6,657 nt of DNA from an uncultured Eubacteriales bacterium (lineage in GTDB: Bacteria > Bacillota > Clostridia > Peptostreptococcales > Anaerovoracaceae), in contig CAUEYG010000088.1 of NCBI GenBank assembly GCA_959021945.1, forward strand, positions 1 to 6,657, given 5' to 3'. Positions within the stretch are counted from its first letter, which is position 1; each line of letters opens with the position of its first letter. This document shows, piece by piece, positions 5,637 to 6,657 of the stretch. Under the pieces are notes generated by a model. It was given only the letters and a program-made list of their open reading frames with translations. It searched no databases and had not been told where the DNA came from. Position numbers and translations under genes: made by a program.

Positions 5637-6337
5637 GCTGTCACCTCCCTTGCTTTTTTTCGGTCAGGAGACGAAACATAAATGTGGAGCTTTTTCTCTT
5701 CATCGCAAAAAGCGAAAAAGATTTCTTTATAAGAAGAAAGGTTGACAGAGGCCATTTGTCCTTTCAAAAATGATTCATCCCAACCTAGTGAAAAGAGATT
5801 TTGCTTGTATAAAACACCGTCAGATACAAGAACCAGAGGCATTGTTTCCGGCTCTTTTGCCAGAGACATATCGCTGGCTGTCAGAGGCTTTTTATCAGCT
5901 TTAGGAATAATAGAAAGTTCACCATTAGACTCCATAACCGCATATTCAACTTCAGAAAGGGAAGGCGCGTTGCCAATGCGCAGCTGCTCCATCAGATCGT
6001 TTAGAGAGATTCTGAGAGCCTTCAATTCCCTTTGATTGATCTCCCCCTTCTCAATAAGAATGCTGGGCTTCCCATTAATAAAGTTTTTAAATGTTTCACT
6101 TTTAATGGAAATCATAGAAATTAATACTTGTAAAAAAAGTAGGGCAAAGATCCCCACAGCTCCATTAATTAAAGATGCAGTAGAAGATTCAATTGGAATT
6201 GCCGCAAGCTCTGCAATCATAAAAATAACAACCAGCTGAAATGGGGACATTTTTGAAAGCTCAGATTTTCCCATGACTCTTATGGTAAACAGTACAACCA
6301 AATAGAGAATAATCGTACGGATTAAAATAATTACCAA
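5621..6337 (-). CDS. DUF421 family (YetF-like) membrane protein
   Basis: The 238-aa protein has three N-terminal membrane segments (about 2-20, 32-50 and 57-77) and a soluble C-terminal part. The YetF/DUF421 signatures are visible: RVMGKSELSKMSPFQLVVIFMIAELA (20-45, key residues G23, K24, S30/P32, E43), the INGKPSILIEKGEI segment (about 87-100), SLNDLMEQLRIGNAPSLSEVEYAVMES (about 110-136), and GELSIIPKADKKPLT. A second small domain (about 155-230) follows. The family role is uncertain; YetF-like proteins have been tied to spore or stress physiology in Bacillus. The start is TTG at 6337: GGAGGTG (6351-6345) lies seven bases upstream on this strand, and no ATG gives the full first membrane helix. 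I found no convincing promoter in the A+T-rich upstream DNA. Confidence 0.92.
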   Translation of the reverse strand: MVIILIRTIILYLVVLFTIRVMGKSELSKMSPFQLVVIFMIAELAAIPIESSTASLINGAVGIFALLFLQVLISMISIKSETFKNFINGKPSILIEKGEINQRELKALRISLNDLMEQLRIGNAPSLSEVEYAVMESNGELSIIPKADKKPLTASDMSLAKEPETMPLVLVSDGVLYKQNLFSLGWDESFLKGQMASVNLSSYKEIFFAFCDEEKKLHIYVSSPDRKKAREVTACATL

Positions 6338-6344
6338 AATAATT

Positions 6345-6351
6345 CACCTCC
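6345..6351 (-). promoter_or_regulatory. Ribosome binding site supporting a TTG start
   Basis: GGAGGTG on the minus strand lies seven bases before TTG 6337. It is a near-perfect anti-16S match and supports the non-ATG start of the DUF421 gene. Confidence 0.85.
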
Positions 6352-6356
6352 ATTAT

Positions 6357-6525
6357 CCTATAGTGTGAGCTAAAAAACGGTTTCTATACTTTTATTCTTT
6401 TTTCGAATTTCGTAAAAAATACCAACGTTAAGCAATTCAATATAAAAAAAGCCAAATAAAAACATTGAAATTTCAACGAATTTTACGGTATGAGAAAAAA
6501 ATCAAAAAAAGATGATAAAAAAGTG
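6357..6525. other. A+T-rich non-coding spacer upstream of a strong promoter
   Basis: No credible coding region lies on either strand. The DNA has many A- and T-runs, an exact 12-base palindrome TTGAAATTTCAA (6465-6476), and an A-rich block (6495-6522) immediately upstream of the -35 box at 6526 that could serve as an UP element binding the RNA polymerase alpha subunits. TTGAAA (6465-6470) with TATGAG (6489-6494), 18 bases apart, could be a weak second promoter of a tandem pair. The DUF421 promoter should also lie here but I could not identify it. Confidence 0.5.
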
Positions 6526-6554
6526 TTGACAGTTCATGGAGGTTTTGCTATTCT
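6526..6554 (+). promoter_or_regulatory. Strong sigma-70-type promoter, rRNA-operon type
   Basis: A perfect -35 TTGACA (6526-6531) is followed by an exact 17-base spacer and the -10 TATTCT (6549-6554), which matches TATAAT at four of six positions. Transcription should begin near G6561. A-rich DNA upstream and a hairpin-rich, non-coding leader downstream fit a stable-RNA promoter. The gene served lies beyond the window end. Confidence 0.82.
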
Positions 6555-6560
6555 AATATA

Positions 6561-6657
6561 GCTGTCGCAAGTACGACAGACAATCCTGCTGGATAGCAGG
6601 TGCAGGACCTTAAAAATTTCATAGTGTAGAAAACTTTAGTCAATAGAGGGAACGGAG
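6561..6657 (+). ncRNA. Probable 5' leader of an rRNA operon (truncated by window end)
   Basis: The transcript from about 6561 begins with a perfect hairpin, CTGTCG (6562-6567) with CGACAG (6574-6579), then a second, CCTGCT (6585-6590) with AGCAGG (6595-6600). TCCTGC (6584-6589) can instead pair with GCAGGA (6602-6607), so two folds compete. Next comes ACCTTAAAAATTTCATAGTGTAG (6608-6630, key part ACCTTaAAAattTcATA), which resembles the segment that precedes 16S and 23S rRNA in clostridial operons (compare ACCTTGAAAACTGAATA), and then AAACTTTAGTCAA. No open reading frame starts here. The identification as a 16S leader is by recollected resemblance only; the 16S sequence is not reached. An alternative is a structured leader of a protein gene, with the final GGAACGGAG as a weak Shine-Dalgarno. 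Confidence 0.6.

Overview
The window looks like chromosome from a low-to-moderate G+C, anaerobic Firmicute of the class Clostridia. The reasons are strong AGGAGG-type ribosome binding sites, use of TTG and GTG starts, intrinsic terminators, the SpoVB/YabM-type flippase + HU + RqcP neighbourhood, a 2-hydroxyacyl-CoA dehydratase-activase module typical of anaerobes, and a DUF421/DUF4363 pair. I cannot name the species. No mobile element, CRISPR array, tRNA or pseudogene is visible.

Layout. (1) Bases 2-1465 (+) hold the 3' part of a MATE/MurJ-like polysaccharide (lipid-linked precursor) flippase; its N-terminus lies outside the window. (2) Bases 1517-1977 (+) hold a sigma-70-type promoter, a long leader with a small hairpin, the hup gene (HU, 92 aa from the well-supported ATG at 1662), and a cUUCGg-capped intrinsic terminator. 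(3) Bases 1997-2239 (+) hold rqcP (yabO), the S4-domain factor of ribosome-associated quality control. Its ribosome binding site starts directly after the terminator's U-run. (4) Bases 2294-5200 (+) hold three overlapping genes: a DUF2229-type protein, a second paralogous HgdB-like protein, and a HgdC/BcrAD-type ATPase activase with two cluster cysteines and an extra C-terminal cysteine motif. Overlaps of 4 and 20 bases make this one translationally coupled unit. It is preceded by an approximately 18-bp hairpin with a T6 tract, whose 3' arm contains the Shine-Dalgarno sequence of the first gene. (5) Bases 5222-5248 form a bidirectional terminator between convergent units. (6) Bases 6337-5253 (-) encode a YetF-like DUF421 membrane protein (TTG start) and, overlapping it by 16 bases, a DUF4363 protein. 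(7) Bases 6357-6657 are non-coding. An A-rich stretch leads into a very good promoter (TTGACA-17-TATTCT) and a structured leader that resembles the start of a ribosomal RNA operon, with the rRNA itself beyond the window edge.

How the parts fit. The left half is housekeeping: envelope precursor export, nucleoid protein and ribosome rescue. In many Firmicutes this block continues with mazG and yabP-yabQ-divIC, but here those genes are absent at the expected positions and the activase module follows instead. The activase would use ATP to drive low-potential electron transfer into a cysteine-ligated iron-sulfur partner, presumably one or both of the two proteins encoded just upstream. The substrate is not known for this subfamily. 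The most unusual signals are the hairpin that both resembles a terminator and sequesters the Shine-Dalgarno of the activase module, and the module itself, a split form of a poorly understood redox system.
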